Assembly (NCBI GenBank): GCA_963662175.1
Contig: OY759218.1
Coordinates: 17,946,480 to 18,010,479, forward strand
Reading direction: 5' to 3'
DNA: 64,000 nucleotides
From: Aradus depressus
Lineage: Eukaryota; Arthropoda; Insecta; Hemiptera; Aradidae
Shown: one piece after another, positions 9,831-19,874 of the stretch
Layout of the letters: each line of letters begins with the position of its first letter
Numbering within the stretch: the first letter of the stretch is position 1
Notes under the pieces: generated by a model
The model's database searches: none
The model's input: only the letters and a program-made list of their open reading frames with translations
What the model was told of the DNA's origin: nothing
Translations under genes and position numbers: made by a program

Positions 9831-11006
9831 GAATTTGTTTTTTAAATGTTGGAATTAGGATTCGAAAAACAAGGTTATAACGATGTACTACATTTTTTAT
9901 GATTTGTTTTTACTGTAGTATGCATAGGGCATACTACGTTTCTCCTAGTTTTTAACGTACCCATATTGTCCTCAATAAATTATCTACGCTTACATATGTC
10001 GGGATGTAGACCACACGTTGAGGTTCGTACCCTAAAACAATACTTTTTTCCTTTAAAATAATGTTTTTTATTTGTACGTGTAAACGTTCAAGTGAATATT
10101 TTACCTACATGTAATAAAGATTGCCAATTAAACATTTTAATCACTATTATAATTAATAATAACTAATTCATTATTATATTCCTGTATTCGTCACAAGTTC
10201 AGTTATTTTTATTTTTATAAATATCTACAAAAGAATGATTTCCTGGTAACCCTTGCATAAAAAATAAACATTTCTGAGATTTTTGTGCAAATGTTTGGTA
10301 ATGGACCTCGACAGGATATCTCATATTATGTAGGGTTGCGTAGATTGAAACCCGAAAACGGAACCTTATTTGTATATTTATATATACTGAAGATATTTTC
10401 TAAGAATCACTGTTCGTTTTTTTTATAAAAGTGCGAGTTATTTATTAAAAATAAAAATTATTTAATTTTTTTGAAATGAAAAAGATTTTTATTGTTATTA
10501 TTTTTTGTAGAAATTCACGAAGTTTTCCATTTTCTTTTCACTTTTCATCTTCCTAGGGTAAGATATGTTTAAACAATGCAGAAAAGTTAAAATTTTTAGG
10601 GGGAAAACTAACAGACAAGATAAACCTTAGAAATAAGAATAGCTAGGATATAAATTAAGACAATTTTTTAAAAGCTCTAACGTCAAAAGCAGAAAAAACA
10701 GTTCATACATTTAAGGCTGGTTAACTATAATAAAAAAAAACATTATGGACCCATCTCAAAACATAATTTAATTCTCTACAATTTTTTTCCTATATTTTTG
10801 TTAAAAACACATATATACTCTCCGAAATATTAACCAAAATAATTTTAAAAACATGATTTTTTATGTGTGTTTGGATTCTTATTTTTATGGTAGCATTTTG
10901 GACCAGTAAAATGTGATAAAGAAAATTATACTAAATAGAAATAAATGTATTGAATAATAATTGAATTATTAAAATTAATAATAAATGAATAATTACATAA
11001 AATTAC
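9831..11006. other. AT-rich stretch, nothing recognised
   Basis: Very AT-rich DNA with many short A and T runs. No coding region, tRNA or repeat could be supported. The 5 bp just before 11007 (ATTAC) form the left target duplication of the retrotransposon. Confidence 0.5.
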
Positions 11007-11138
11007 TGAAATGAAAAACCTTTTCTGAACGAAGGCTTTATTTGGCATATTGAAACGAGAATCAAACTGAATAAATATAAAAGTGTAACATATGATATAG
11101 TGGAGATCATATGATATAATTTAAATTAAATCATCTCA
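11007..11138 (-). repeat. 3' LTR of the Gypsy-type element
   Basis: 132 bp, TG...CA, no difference seen from 14682-14813. It carries an AATAAA on the minus strand inside the copy of the 19-nt segment, which could serve as poly(A) signal. Confidence 0.93.
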
Positions 11139-11150
11139 TTCTTCCCCGCT
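11139..11150 (-). other. Polypurine tract of the Gypsy-type element
   Basis: The minus strand reads AGCGGGGAAGAA directly before the 3' LTR (TGAGATGA...). This is the expected plus-strand primer. It lies just downstream of the Gag-Pol stop codon at 11158-11160. Confidence 0.8.
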
Positions 11151-11157
11151 GGGAGCA

Positions 11158-14100
11158 TCAGATGTAATCAGCGAGGTAGCTGGGAGGTCGGCGGGCCCTG
11201 GTAGAGCGCCTGAGGAGAGGCTGGTTAGCCTCGGGGAGCGGACTTGGGAGCTGCCTCCATGTGTCTTCAACAGGACTCCCCGCAGCCTCCAGTTCGCTCT
11301 GTGCTTGTTTAGAGTTCTCAGGGAATGCTTCCGTCGGTCCAGCTGGAGCCAAGTCCCGGATTGATATAGTAGACTCGGTGCCGTTGGGCAACCTAACATG
11401 CGCATAGTCCGGGTTGGCTTCCATGAGATGCGCTTCTTCAACCAGTGGTTCGTACTTGCTTGCTCTAGCATGCCTTCTTATAAGTACGGGACCAGGTGAG
11501 CTTAGCCAGGAGGGTAGAGATACCCCGTAGTACGACTTACGTTGATGTCTGAACATGCGCTCATGAGGGGTTTCATTAGTCGCTGTGCAGAGGAGGGAGC
11601 GAATGGAATGAAGCGACTCTGATAGGACTGATTCCCACCGGTCCACATTCAGCCTTTTGGAACGGAGAGCTAGGGTCATCGTTTTCCAAATTATGCCGTT
11701 GTACCTTTCGACCTGGCCGTGGCCTTGAGGGTTGTAAGGTGTTGTGCGGCTGGTGGCTATTCCTTGGCGGTGAAGGAAGTTTTTCACATCTTGTGACATG
11801 AAGGAGGTCCCTCGGTCAGTATGCACATACGATGGGAAACCGAAAATGGAGAACAATTGTTGGAGGTTTTTTATTACAGTGGAGGCTGTCATATCAGCAC
11901 AGGCGAAGGCAAACGGGAACCGTGAAAACTCGTCTATCACCGTCAGGATGTAGCGGTTTCGCGAGGTAGATGGCAAAGGGCCCTTGAAATCTATGTTGAG
12001 GCGCTCGAACGGAGCGGTGGCCTTGATTAGCTTGCCTTCATTCTTGTAGAATTGGGGCTTCAGTTCCGCACATTGAGGACATGTAGCTGTCAACCTTTTG
12101 ACATCGTCCACCGAATATGGTAGGTTCTTAGTTCTCACCCAATGGTAGAATCGAGTGACACCCGGGTGACACAATTCGACATGTAGATTGTACAAATTCT
12201 TGCCGCCTAATCCCTCTAGTGTAGAGCATACCCTAGACAAAGCATCCGCTGCCACGTTATCTTTCCCCGGGCGGTATATAATGTCAAATTTGAAAGGGGA
12301 GAGCTCCAGTCTCCATCGGGATATCTTTTCGTTCTTTATTTTACTAGAGTGCTTCATGTCAAACATGAAAGCGACAGACCGCTGATCAGTAATAAGTTTG
12401 AAATGTCGACCCATAAGATAATGTCTCCACTTGCGTAAAGCCTCAACGATGGCATAGGCTTCTTTTTCTACCGCCGAGTGATGCTGCTCACAGTTAGACA
12501 AAGTCTTGGAGAAGAACGCCACTGGCCTATCGGATTGCGACAAGGTAGCCCCAATAGCAAAATTGGAGGCGTCAGTTTCGACAATAAGCGTGTTGTTCTC
12601 ATCAATAGTACTCACAGTCGATTTTCCTATATCTTGTTTCAGGGCTTCGAAATTACTCAGAACATCATGAGGCATGGGAAACGTTTTACACTGAGCGAGG
12701 GGTCGTATCTTTTCGGAAAACCCTTTGATCCATTTCGAATAATGAGAAAACATACCCATGGCCCTGCGAAGAGTAGCGGCATCCCGTGGGGGTGGAAGGT
12801 CGAGAAGCGGTCGAAGCCGCTCAGGGTCCGGCTTGATACATCTGTTAGAAACAGTATAACCTAGAATGTTTATTGCGCGCGCCGAGAACTTACATTTGTC
12901 CCTGTTCAGAGTAAGATTGTATTTTTCAGCTACTTCTAAGAATTTTCTTAAATTGGAGTCGTGCTCCTCCTGACTCTTCCCGCAGACAGTCAGGTCATCC
13001 AAATAAGCAAAAGTGGCTTCCAAGCCCTCGGCGCGGATTATGTTATCGATAGCTTGCTGAAAACACGCAACCCCATTCGTCACACCAAAGGGTATCCTTC
13101 GGAACTGATACAACCTCCCACAAGCCTCAAAGGCGGTGTACTTCCTTTCACACTCCTGGATTGGGATTTGATGGTAGGCGGAACGGAGATCAATTGAACT
13201 AAAAACTTCATAGTTTGACACTGATTGCACCAAATCCTCAATCCGGGGAAGGGGAAACGCATTGAGGAGGGTATATCGGTTTATTGTCTGAGAATAGTCG
13301 ATCACCATCCGCTTTTTGTGATTCATGCTAGAGGTGACCAAAACTTGGGCTCGCCACGGAGACTGACTCTCCTCTATTATACCGTCTTCTAAGAGTTTGG
13401 TGATTTCCCGCCTAACAAATTCAGCATCTTCTCTAGTGAGTCTACGAGATTTTGTGGCGATAGGTCTGCAATCAGACACCAGATTGGCAAACAATGAGAC
13501 TGGAGGCACACTGGCAGCTGTTAGACTACAGATAGAGAGAGGTTCTTTAGGACCCCCGAAGTTAACCTCAACCTTGGCGTGGTGCTGCAGAATGTCATGC
13601 CCAACAATCACATCAGCACATAAGCCTTCGAGAACGGCTAGACTTACATTCGTATGTAAATGACCCATGAGTGAAAGATTGACCCTGCATGTCCCCTTAA
13701 CAGAGGATTTCAATGAGGAAGCGGCCATGGAAACAGTACCCTGAGCAGGAAAAATGCGAAGTTTGTGCGATGTTACGTACCTTCTGCTGATGAAGCTCTC
13801 TGAGCTACCGGTATCCACCAGCGCATCAGCCAGTTGATCATCCACCTTGACTCTCACAGTTGACTTCAGAAGAGAGGAAGGAGCAGCAGCCAGGGTGGAA
13901 GCAACTACATTTCGAGGTCGATCGGAAGATTTGCATACCGCCGCATAATGCCCCCGTTTGTCGCATTTATGGCAGGTAACATTCTTTGCTGGACATTTCA
14001 CGCGCGGATGCCTGCCTCGCCCACAAAAAAAGCATTTGGGTGCAGTAGCAGCCGAGGTGGGCGACCCATCTTCTTGGGACTCCTCAGAAAGGTCATCTTT

Positions 14101-14658
14101 GGATAATTTATTTATAATGGGGCCAGAAGAAGCGTATATATCGGCTTGCTGCTGAGCCATCTCTAATGACAGGGCCTGTCGAATAGCATCTTCGAGCGAG
14201 AGGGAAAAATTCTCGAGAAGGCGTTGTCGGATATGAGGCGACAATAGCCCACTGATAAAAGAGTCACGAATATATTCGTTTCTATTCTGCTCAGCAGAGA
14301 CTGCTCTGAAATTACAGTCTTTGCTAAGCAGAAATAGTTCTTGAGAATATTGGTTAATGTTCTCACCTGTTAACTGCCGTCGAGTGGCTAGGACATGCCT
14401 CGCAAATATCTCATTGCGGGGCTTCACGTAAAACGCCTGAAGGATAGCGATGGCCCGGTCGTACTGCTCACTCTCGCTTACATATTCATATACGCTCGGG
14501 GAGATGTAATTGATGAGCAGCTCCAGCTTCTGATCTTCCTCCACCTTCGAGGCCTTCACGAAGCTCTGGAACGTCCGGAACCAATGAGTCCACTTTTGAG
14601 CTGCAGCGGCTTCATTAGGGTCGAGTTGGAGACGTTCCGGGCGAAATAATTTTTCCAT
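11158..14658 (-). CDS. Gag-Pol polyprotein of a Ty3/Gypsy-type retrotransposon
   Basis: The frame is open from ATG at 14658 for 1166 codons. An upstream in-frame TTG exists, but the ATG three bases after the putative primer site is the natural start. Domains in order (approximate residues): Gag helices 1-170; two CCHC knuckles near 209-222 and 229-242; aspartic protease with DTGSS near 281; reverse transcriptase 400-660 with SSIDLRSAYHQ and the YLDD box near 552; RNase H 690-810 with acidic residues in VETDAS, AVEKEAYA, ITDQRS and AADALSR; integrase zinc finger HxxxxH...CxxC at 826-863; integrase core with Asp, Asp and Glu near 890, 948 and 984, the last two 36 apart as in D-35-E. The tail ends in a basic RRSTRARRPP stretch; no chromodomain is seen. 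All catalytic residues are present, so the protein should be active. Gag and Pol are in one frame with no frameshift. Confidence 0.95.
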   Translation of the reverse strand: MEKLFRPERLQLDPNEAAAAQKWTHWFRTFQSFVKASKVEEDQKLELLINYISPSVYEYVSESEQYDRAIAILQAFYVKPRNEIFARHVLATRRQLTGENINQYSQELFLLSKDCNFRAVSAEQNRNEYIRDSFISGLLSPHIRQRLLENFSLSLEDAIRQALSLEMAQQQADIYASSGPIINKLSKDDLSEESQEDGSPTSAATAPKCFFCGRGRHPRVKCPAKNVTCHKCDKRGHYAAVCKSSDRPRNVVASTLAAAPSSLLKSTVRVKVDDQLADALVDTGSSESFISRRYVTSHKLRIFPAQGTVSMAASSLKSSVKGTCRVNLSLMGHLHTNVSLAVLEGLCADVIVGHDILQHHAKVEVNFGGPKEPLSICSLTAASVPPVSLFANLVSDCRPIATKSRRLTREDAEFVRREITKLLEDGIIEESQSPWRAQVLVTSSMNHKKRMVIDYSQTINRYTLLNAFPLPRIEDLVQSVSNYEVFSSIDLRSAYHQIPIQECERKYTAFEACGRLYQFRRIPFGVTNGVACFQQAIDNIIRAEGLEATFAYLDDLTVCGKSQEEHDSNLRKFLEVAEKYNLTLNRDKCKFSARAINILGYTVSNRCIKPDPERLRPLLDLPPPRDAATLRRAMGMFSHYSKWIKGFSEKIRPLAQCKTFPMPHDVLSNFEALKQDIGKSTVSTIDENNTLIVETDASNFAIGATLSQSDRPVAFFSKTLSNCEQHHSAVEKEAYAIVEALRKWRHYLMGRHFKLITDQRSVAFMFDMKHSSKIKNEKISRWRLELSPFKFDIIYRPGKDNVAADALSRVCSTLEGLGGKNLYNLHVELCHPGVTRFYHWVRTKNLPYSVDDVKRLTATCPQCAELKPQFYKNEGKLIKATAPFERLNIDFKGPLPSTSRNRYILTVIDEFSRFPFAFACADMTASTVIKNLQQLFSIFGFPSYVHTDRGTSFMSQDVKNFLHRQGIATSRTTPYNPQGHGQVERYNGIIWKTMTLALRSKRLNVDRWESVLSESLHSIRSLLCTATNETPHERMFRHQRKSYYGVSLPSWLSSPGPVLIRRHARASKYEPLVEEAHLMEANPDYAHVRLPNGTESTISIRDLAPAGPTEAFPENSKQAQSELEAAGSPVEDTWRQLPSPLPEANQPLLRRSTRARRPPSYLADYI

Positions 14659-14661
14659 AGT

Positions 14662-14680
14662 TTTCAATATGCCAAATAAA
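14662..14680 (-). promoter_or_regulatory. Putative primer-binding site, complementary to the element's own LTR
   Basis: One base inside the 5' LTR (which ends at 14682) the minus strand reads TTTATTTGGCATATTGAAA. This 19-nt segment is the perfect reverse complement of the LTR segment at 14712-14730, only 31 bases away. The start codon follows after three bases. A tRNA primer would normally match this place. The perfect match to the element's own RNA suggests self-priming as known for Tf1. The alternative is a tRNA whose 3' end is ...TTTCAATATGCCA. Confidence 0.6.
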
Positions 14681-14681
14681 T

Positions 14682-14813
14682 TGAAATGAAAAACCTTTTC
14701 TGAACGAAGGCTTTATTTGGCATATTGAAACGAGAATCAAACTGAATAAATATAAAAGTGTAACATATGATATAGTGGAGATCATATGATATAATTTAAA
14801 TTAAATCATCTCA
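14682..14813 (-). repeat. 5' LTR of the Gypsy-type element
   Basis: 132-bp LTR with promoter-like sequence on the minus strand. TTTTATATTTA lies about 25 nt before the self-complementary segment. A TATAT lies about 30 nt before a TCAGTTTG initiator-like site. Either reading places the RNA start at or shortly before the 19-nt segment TTTCAATATG... that pairs with the primer site. AATAAA overlaps the end of that segment. Confidence 0.9.
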
Positions 14814-16674
14814 ATTACCAAAAGAATAGTTAATAAATATTAATATTACATAATAAAATTATCACATTTCCTGTAGACATTATACCTGTTCTTCCACTAA
14901 ATTTTGATTTCTACAGTAATTTCCGAAAAGGGCCCTAAAGAAATTATCTGAGGAGGTTCACAACACCTTCACTCCACACCTCCACTCAAGTCATTATAAG
15001 GCCCTGAAGAAGGAAATAAATAGTTTCCGAAACGTTGGCCAAATATTGAATTTTCATTTACACCACAGAACCTCGAATTCCTTCTACATTCTTACGTCCG
15101 TTTCTCAGGTAACAATAAGCGAAATACTGAAAAAGAAAAGTAATAAAAAATAAACCAAGAGAAAAAAAAGAAATTAGTATATAATTAATAAATAAGTGAT
15201 ATTAGTAATGGAAATATTGAACAAAAAATAGATTGGACAGACAATAATGGAGAACCTGTTTATAAAACACGATTTTTATATCATGGTTATTTTATTTTTT
15301 TTGAACCATGCGAAATTATTCCGTTTCCGAATTATCATTGTGATTATTAAATTGACGATATTTTCATCATCTAATGAGAAAAAAAATTATAAAGCCCTTC
15401 GTTCGAATGTTACTCTGTTTTGAGGTTGAGTTGATGTTGAGTTGCATTAAGTCATCTAATCGTCTAAAAATGGTTGATTAGTTTAACTGCAGATTATCTC
15501 ATTTTAATCAGGATTAAAAGATACTTTTCCCTGATTAAATTAATTAATCGGGCCTTAAGCTTGAAAGTTTTTTTTCGAAATATCCAGAAATACGACCTAA
15601 CGACAGGAAAGTTATAAGCGCCATCATCAGAATTTTTCCTTCCCAAGGGGGCGAAAATTAGGGGTTCGTAAAAACAAAATATTTTCTGAGAGAACCGAAT
15701 AAGATATCACATATCATATCATTATATATATTTAATATATATTTTTCGAAATTTTATATATAGCGGTTGTGTGGGATCAAAAACATCGCATTTCTCCTCC
15801 CTCTTTTCACGAATTCTATTTCAATTTTCTCGAATGTGAAAAAAATTCTGAGGAATGTGCGACATTCATTCAAGAACCCGGTTCGCGACATTGCATGAAT
15901 TCTATATCCTATAACGTATATTCTTTTGTTTAATATCCATATTATTATCATTAATTTGTTTAGTTATATACTATTTACTCTACTGATGTTTGTATATTTC
16001 CTCTCTTTTTTTATTTATTTTTTCTATATTCCACTCTTTGTTATCTGAAGAAGGGGCCCCGTGATCATACCGAAATATCTTCATGAAAGAAGATTTATCT
16101 TAAAGAAATATAAAAAAAAATATTTATAATTAAAAGTATAAATACTGTCTATTGTATTATGAATTTTATATTCCTTTATCTTCTATTACTATTTAAAAAA
16201 TATATATATATATTATTCAGTCATAAGTATGTGTTTGTTTTTATGATTTAATATCGGTTGATCTATGTAATTTATAAGCTATTTTGATGTACACAATTGT
16301 AAGACATATCCAATTACCATGGTAAAGTTTAACGAAAATAATCATTTTCACATGCTATTCATAATATCCAATATATAATAAGAGTTATCCTAAATTATTG
16401 TTTGTAAAAGTTCTCCATCAACATTAAATATTTTTTATTGGTACCTAACATTTTCGCAGGGATATTAAATAGTTCGATAATTGGCCGATAAATTTGAAAT
16501 TTGAGCTACTGTGGGATGGGAGAGTCAACATTTTTCTCTTTCGGACACTAAAGTCACAAATCTATTGAAATTTATTGTTGATCTTTCTCGACTTTTAACG
16601 TTTTTTAGTGAAAAGGCATATTAAAGAACATATGTTCGTAAAAACAAAATTGAAAATTACGTTGAAAAAGTAAA
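14814..16674. other. AT-rich spacer with one dispersed repeat
   Basis: 14826-14945 holds a repeat ('TTTTGATTTCTACAGTAATT', 'CCGAAAAGGGCCCTA') whose inverted copy lies at 46915-47000. The following 14960-15060 ('CCCTGAAGAAGGAAATAAAT', 'CCGAAACGTTGGCC') looks like part of another dispersed repeat. No gene is recognised in the rest, which is very AT-rich. Confidence 0.45.
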
Positions 16675-16965
16675 ATAAGTGGTCGGTGAATGACCTAAAT
16701 TGAACTTCCCTAGTACGAAATAATCAATTAAGTTTTCGTCCTCTCTTTAAAGACAATTGACCGTTTGGGCTAAAAATCAATAGTTGATTTGCATAGGGGC
16801 TACTGAATCATACTAACACTTGTGTCGATACATTTATTAAATTTGCAGTTATTGTGGTTTTTGTGTTGTTTCTCCCCTTTCCTTTGGTCCATTTGGTTGA
16901 AAATCAATTGGTAACCTTATGGGATTCTGAATACACATATAAAATGTTACATAGATACAAATACA
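16675..16965 (-). repeat. GTATCGACA modular repeat
   Basis: Minus-strand copy with the terminal module at 16680-16800 ('GTCGGTGAATGACC', 'GAAATAATCAATTAAG') and one internal module ('TGTGTCGATACATTTATTAA'). Confidence 0.65.
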
Positions 16966-17986
16966 AACCCATGTTGCTTCGGATCAGAATGCTGCAACCC
17001 ATATTCCATAAGTTCGTCTCAAAGAACTGTATAGCCCCTGTTTGGAGATGTCCAGGCTTCTGATAGTAGCGCAATAGATATATTTTCAATTTGGAGCAGT
17101 AATTTAAGTGAATTTTTATTAGTCTTAATAAAACAAATATTCCATTGTAGGATAAGACTAATAAAATAATTATGGTAAGGCTGCAAATAAGAATTTTCAG
17201 AGGACGAACCACTTTGCTTATTACCTTATCTATAATAATAATATTTATTACCGTTAAATCATAACATGGTAATAGGATGCGTCATAAGAATGTTTACATT
17301 AAGATAGCTTATAAATTAGATAACATAAACAGCTATAACTATTTGAATCTTACACATTTTTTTTTTTTGGGGGGGGGGGGGGGGGTTGTTTATAAAATGG
17401 CATAATAAAACTAGGTGTGCAATACATTCTGCTGTTTGCAAAAACTGAGCTGAGTCAGTCTAAATTTATTGAATCATACTGTTAATGTGGTCGGTTAACA
17501 TACAAGTAGTGCATTTGAAATGGGGCATATGAACCGGTATGTGATCACTGGATGAAACCGTAGGTTTTTTTTTTTTTTTTTTTTTTTTTTCTTCGCCCGG
17601 ATTTTTACATTTGAAATCGAAAAATTATATTTTGCCCGAGAATTTTGTCTCTCAATTGATTTCAATGGGGATTTGGTTTTTCGGTGATTATTCCTCCGTG
17701 GTATGTTATATTTCAGATTTTTTTAGTAGTAAACCATCGTCACCGTGTCCACTACCATCGTGGAATATTTCAATGTGATCGATAAAGGGGTTTAGGAGGA
17801 GTACGAGTACAACGAAATACATGAGTCGCCTAAGAAAGAGCTTCGTAAACTCAGCTCAATAATTGTTTACTTCCCTTTGTTTGTTTATGTATGTTTTCAA
17901 AAGACATGGATTTGTTGGCTTCAGTTCTGAGTATTAAAACCTGTTTACAAAACAAAATTATCTCAAAGAGTAATTCAGTACTCAAC
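16966..17986. other. Spacer with a LINE 3' tail piece and homopolymer runs
   Basis: 17225-17345 contains 'ACCGTTAAATCATAACATGG' and 'TAATAGGATGCGTCA', repeated at 37105-37165, 56535-56650 and 56790-56850. I take these as copies of one LINE 3' end. A G run at 17369-17386 and a T run of about 26 at 17565-17590 are present. Nothing else is recognised. Confidence 0.4.
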
Positions 17987-18676
17987 ATGGAAGTGACAAA
18001 AGAACATTTGAGGGATTGTATGCTTTTTGAATTTAATCGCGGTAACAATGCAAGTGCTGCGGCTTGAAGCATTTGTGCGGTGTATCCTGGTGCGGTAGAG
18101 GAGTGCATGTGCCGTAGGTGGTTCGAAAAATTTCGCAACGGTGATTACAGGTAGACCGAAGGTGTTAGACGATGATTTCCTGAAAAAAGTAGTGGAGAGG
18201 GATCCTCGTCAAACTTTGAGAGAATTAGCAGAAAAGTTCGAACGTTCCCATGCAACAATTGGAAATCGCCTCCAAGCACTTGGAAAAACGATTAGAGAAG
18301 GAGTATGGGTTCCTCATACACTCTCACTCAAGAACAAACAACAGCGACTTTCCACCTGTACATCATTGCTTTCTCGACAGACGCAAACCAATCATAACAT
18401 GGTGCTCTCTACGAAAATCCAGAGATGAGGAAACAATGGCTGAGTGCGGGAGAAAAACCAGTTCCTACCCCAAAAGCTGGGTTGCACCCAAAAAAGGTGC
18501 TGCTTTGCGTCTGGTGGAATAGGCAAGGTATGGTCCACTTCGAGCTGTTAAAACCTAACTAAATGATTACTGGAAAAGTCTATTGTCAACAATTAGGCAG
18601 ATTGAGTGAGGCTTTACGAATTAAAAATCCCGCATTGGTGTACAGATAAGGTGTTATTCTGCATCGTGACAACGCC
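17987..18676 (+). pseudogene. Mariner-family transposase, dead
   Basis: The start MEVTKEHLRDCMLFEFNRG is followed by a stop, then SICAVYPGAVEECMCRRWFEKFRNGDY, another stop, GRPKVLDDDFLKKVVERDP, WVPHTLSLKN and, in another frame, LYENPEMRKQWLSAGEKP, GLHPKKVLLCVWWNRQGM, HFELLKP, PALVYR and LHRDNA. This is the mariner order: helix-turn-helix, WVPHxL, WW box, then the HDNA catalytic motif. The part around the first catalytic Asp (normally a TGDEKW-type motif) appears deleted near 18390. Similarity stops after the second catalytic motif. Several stops and frame shifts make it non-functional. Confidence 0.85.
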
Positions 18677-19164
18677 ATTGTTTCATTATGTGGTTATGGC
18701 TAGGTTTTTACCCTGGTTTTATTTTTTGCTCCATTAATTACGTTAGACAAATGAAAATGTAATTTAATTAACAATATTTGAGGTTTACATTGAGGAAAAC
18801 AATTGAATTTAATAAAATGTTTTTATAAACTATTGTGTTTATATTAATTAGAATAGATATAAACTAGAATAACATTTAAAATATTCTAATTTAAATAGGG
18901 ACAGAAACAACATCTTGCACAAGTCTATATAAATAAAATAAATTGATAGTTATAAATAGCGATACAACTAAAACAGAATAAAAAAAATAAATACACAAAA
19001 TATCTATCTAGCTTATCTTTACAAAGCGAGTCTATAATATTACAGAGAGTAGAAAATAAACTGAATAAATTAAAATAAATAATAATAATATGACGATGAA
19101 AATAAATAAAATGTGATTGGGTATGCTGTATTGAATATAAGTAAGAACATATTTGAATGAAAGA
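18677..19164. other. AT-rich stretch, probably LINE 3' UTR
   Basis: This lies on the 3' side of the minus-strand CR1-like fragment at 19165-19537 and is likely its untranslated tail. No coding potential. Confidence 0.35.
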
Positions 19165-19537
19165 AGAAAGGATACATTATTCATTAACAGTGAATGCTCT
19201 AAGTTTCAAAGTGCTGGTTATATAACAGAAAATATTGGATATCTCATATTTATTTTGGGTTAGAAGCAACCTATGGAAGTTGGTTCTGTCTATACTGATA
19301 CTCTGAGGCAGGAAGTGGCTTCTAATGGGGGAGTATATCGGACAGGATATTAACAGGTGGTATACGTCTTCCAATTCATTTTAATTGCAGATTGTACAAA
19401 GTTTTTGGGGATTAAGGGTGTATACATTATTTTTGTAACTGATTTTAAGATAGTACTTGCCAGATAGACGGAGTTGAGCCATTGCTTTGATGTGTTGAAA
19501 GGAGCATTCAGGTTTAGGTATGGAGTTGACCTGGGTT
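19165..19537 (-). pseudogene. CR1-like non-LTR retrotransposon, 3' fragment (copy 2)
   Basis: The minus strand reads QLRLSGKYYLKISYKN, YTLNPQKLCTICN, an in-frame TAA, NELEDVYHLLISCPIYSP and ends TLKLRAFTVNE-stop. It matches copy 1 (3510-3877) closely, including the TAA, and both lose similarity at nearly the same internal point (after 'GAGTTGACCTGGGTT' on plus). A shared stop means that both descend from an already defective template, or were duplicated together. Confidence 0.65.
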
Positions 19538-19794
19538 TGTGACGCGGGGGTACCTTCAACCCTCATAATAAAAAATAAATATAAAATAATGAGTGAGTAT
19601 ACTTAATTTTATATATGTAGATAACCAAGAAGAGATGTGTACATATAACAAGGTATTTTGTGATCTGATGTACCAATGAAAAAAATCCCTACTTTCTTTT
19701 GGTGTGTCCCGATTTTTTAAGGTCGATGTAACGAAATTAGCGGATGAACCTAGTGATTGGTTGGCTTATGTTCACTGATGTCTATCTGTTACAG
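19538..19794. other. Intron or upstream sequence before the first recognised kcc exon
   Basis: No repeat recognised. It ends in the splice acceptor CTGTTACAG at 19786-19794. Confidence 0.4.
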
Positions 19795-19874
19795 GAGATG
19801 GAGCCGAGGAACAACCCTTCATGTCCACCAAGGAGAGTCTCTCCGGGTACGACACAAACCTGTATCTATACTCC
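19795..19874 (+). CDS. kcc: kcc exon (N-terminal cytosolic piece)
   Basis: The exon starts after CTGTTACAG with two bases completing a split codon, then 26 codons: [26 protein letters not shown]. The donor is GTAAGT. The YDTNLYLY motif is the conserved block before the first membrane segment in KCCs. An upstream exon with the start codon must exist but was not identified. Confidence 0.9.

Larger units (their letters stand above)
11007..14813 (-). mobile_element. Intact Ty3/Gypsy-type LTR retrotransposon
   Basis: The 3807-bp element reads on the minus strand. It has two LTRs of 132 bp that look identical at every base, both TG...CA, and a 5-bp target duplication ATTAC (11002-11006 and 14814-14818). 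One uninterrupted Gag-Pol frame fills nearly all of the interior. A purine tract (AGCGGGGAAGAA on the minus strand) abuts the 3' LTR. The order protease, reverse transcriptase, RNase H, integrase is that of Ty3/Gypsy. Identical LTRs mean very recent insertion. The short LTRs, the fused Gag-Pol and the primer-site arrangement are unusual (see separate entries). No envelope gene is present. Confidence 0.93.

Noticed and set aside
12188..14649. Open frames on + opposite the retrotransposon Gag-Pol
   Set aside because: They are mirror frames of the long minus-strand coding region with no recognisable domains.
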